NCBI RefSeq assembly: GCF_009720865.1
Contig: NZ_WNLA01000001.1
Location: forward strand, 992,001 to 1,056,000
Length of the DNA: 64,000 nucleotides
DNA from: Pseudoduganella ginsengisoli
Lineage (GTDB): Bacteria > Pseudomonadota > Gammaproteobacteria > Burkholderiales > Burkholderiaceae_D
Reading direction: 5' to 3'
This document shows, piece by piece, positions 63,748-64,000 of this stretch. The translations under genes and the position numbers were made by a program. Position 1 is the first letter of the stretch. Every line of letters begins with the position of its first letter. The notes beneath the pieces were generated by a model, which made no database searches, was not told the origin of the DNA, and worked only from the letters and a program-made list of their open reading frames with translations.

Positions 63748-64000
63748 ATGGACCGTAGGAGTATGTTGGGCATCTTTGCCACATCATTTGCAGCATCGTA
63801 CGTGGCGCCCATGGCATTCGCAGCAAGCGGCAACTGGGAAGAGGATTTTTCCCGCTTCATGCAAGATGGGTTGCGCAAGACCGGCACGGCCGGCGTCAGC
63901 GTGGCCACGGTGCGCAATGGCCGCACCCAGTTCGTACGGGGTTTTGGTTTGGCCGACGTACAGGCGCGCACCCCGGTCACGCCCGACACGGCATTCCACA
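63748..64000 (+). CDS. Serine hydrolase of the beta-lactamase/class C family, 3' end missing
   Basis: The gene starts at 63748 behind TAGGAGGAG and runs off the window. The 84 visible residues begin with MDRRSMLGIFATSFAASYV, a signal peptide with twin arginines that may be Tat-dependent, then 'WEEDFSRFMQDGLRKTGTAGVSVATVRNGR' and 'TPDTAFH', the entry of the penicillin-binding-protein-like/beta-lactamase fold. The catalytic SxxK lies beyond the window, so activity cannot be checked. Relatives include esterases and peptidases as well as beta-lactamases. Confidence 0.7.
   Translation, partial: MDRRSMLGIFATSFAASYVAPMAFAASGNWEEDFSRFMQDGLRKTGTAGVSVATVRNGRTQFVRGFGLADVQARTPVTPDTAFH

Overview
The window is a GC-rich chromosomal segment, densely coding on both strands. 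It most likely comes from a betaproteobacterium of the Oxalobacteraceae (the Massilia/Duganella/Janthinobacterium group). That placement is an inference from protein content: the two-subunit arginine succinyltransferase, the very large NAD-dependent glutamate dehydrogenase, the queA-tgt-yajC-secD-secF block, several GSTs and the intergenic repeats. I see no rRNA or tRNA genes, prophage, insertion sequence or CRISPR array. The left edge cuts an M50-type metalloprotease gene and the right edge cuts a serine-hydrolase gene.

Layout. 0-5.6 kb: an M50-like membrane peptidase, a large TPR protein and an NTF2-like membrane-anchored protein in a tight run, then an S46 dipeptidyl-peptidase. 5.6-9 kb: a GST-SMR efflux pair divergent from a LysR regulator, an FMN reductase and an apparently metal-ligand-less metallo-beta-lactamase-fold protein. 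9-19.4 kb: M14 carboxypeptidase, YccS-like membrane protein, solute-binding-like protein, cysteine-cluster protein, a diguanylate cyclase with a giant Pro/Arg-rich insertion, a 39-residue protein with its own promoter and terminator, an APC permease and small unknowns. 19.4-31.8 kb: a co-oriented arginine succinyltransferase (AST) block, astC-aruF-aruG-astD-astB-gdhB-astE. It encodes all steps from arginine to glutamate, plus glutamate to 2-oxoglutarate. 31.9-36.9 kb: a porin, a histidine kinase with a solute-binding sensor domain, an AraC-family regulator resembling Pseudomonas ArgR, and a DMT transporter. The start of the ast block carries a perfect -10 box and an upstream match to the Pseudomonas ArgR half-site, so the AraC protein is a plausible regulator of the block.

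36.9-43.5 kb: MarR regulator, HDOD protein, class V aminotransferase, a second GST with a coupled 48-residue ORF, a secreted DUF4214/beta-helix protein behind an AT-rich leader, and a WYL regulator. 43.5-51.4 kb: the conserved housekeeping block secF, secD, yajC, tgt, queA and, divergently, recG. 51.4-54.6 kb: a second diguanylate cyclase overlapping an unknown gene, an HD-domain protein and an M23 peptidase. 54.7-58.9 kb: a run comprising pyrC, DUF3025, a Gfo/Idh/MocA oxidoreductase, an MFS transporter and a coupled 38-residue membrane peptide. 59-63.6 kb: a glutamate/aspartate ABC transporter in the order gltL-I-J-K, divergent from a sodium/proton:dicarboxylate or glutamate symporter with a near-consensus sigma-70 promoter.

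The main theme is amino-acid and peptide use: peptidases (S46, M14), glutamate/aspartate import by two systems, and arginine-to-2-oxoglutarate catabolism. Two diguanylate cyclases and one HDOD protein provide signalling. The least explained items are the M50/TPR/NTF2 run, the Pro-rich cyclase insertion, the degenerate MBL protein and three short genes below normal annotation size.
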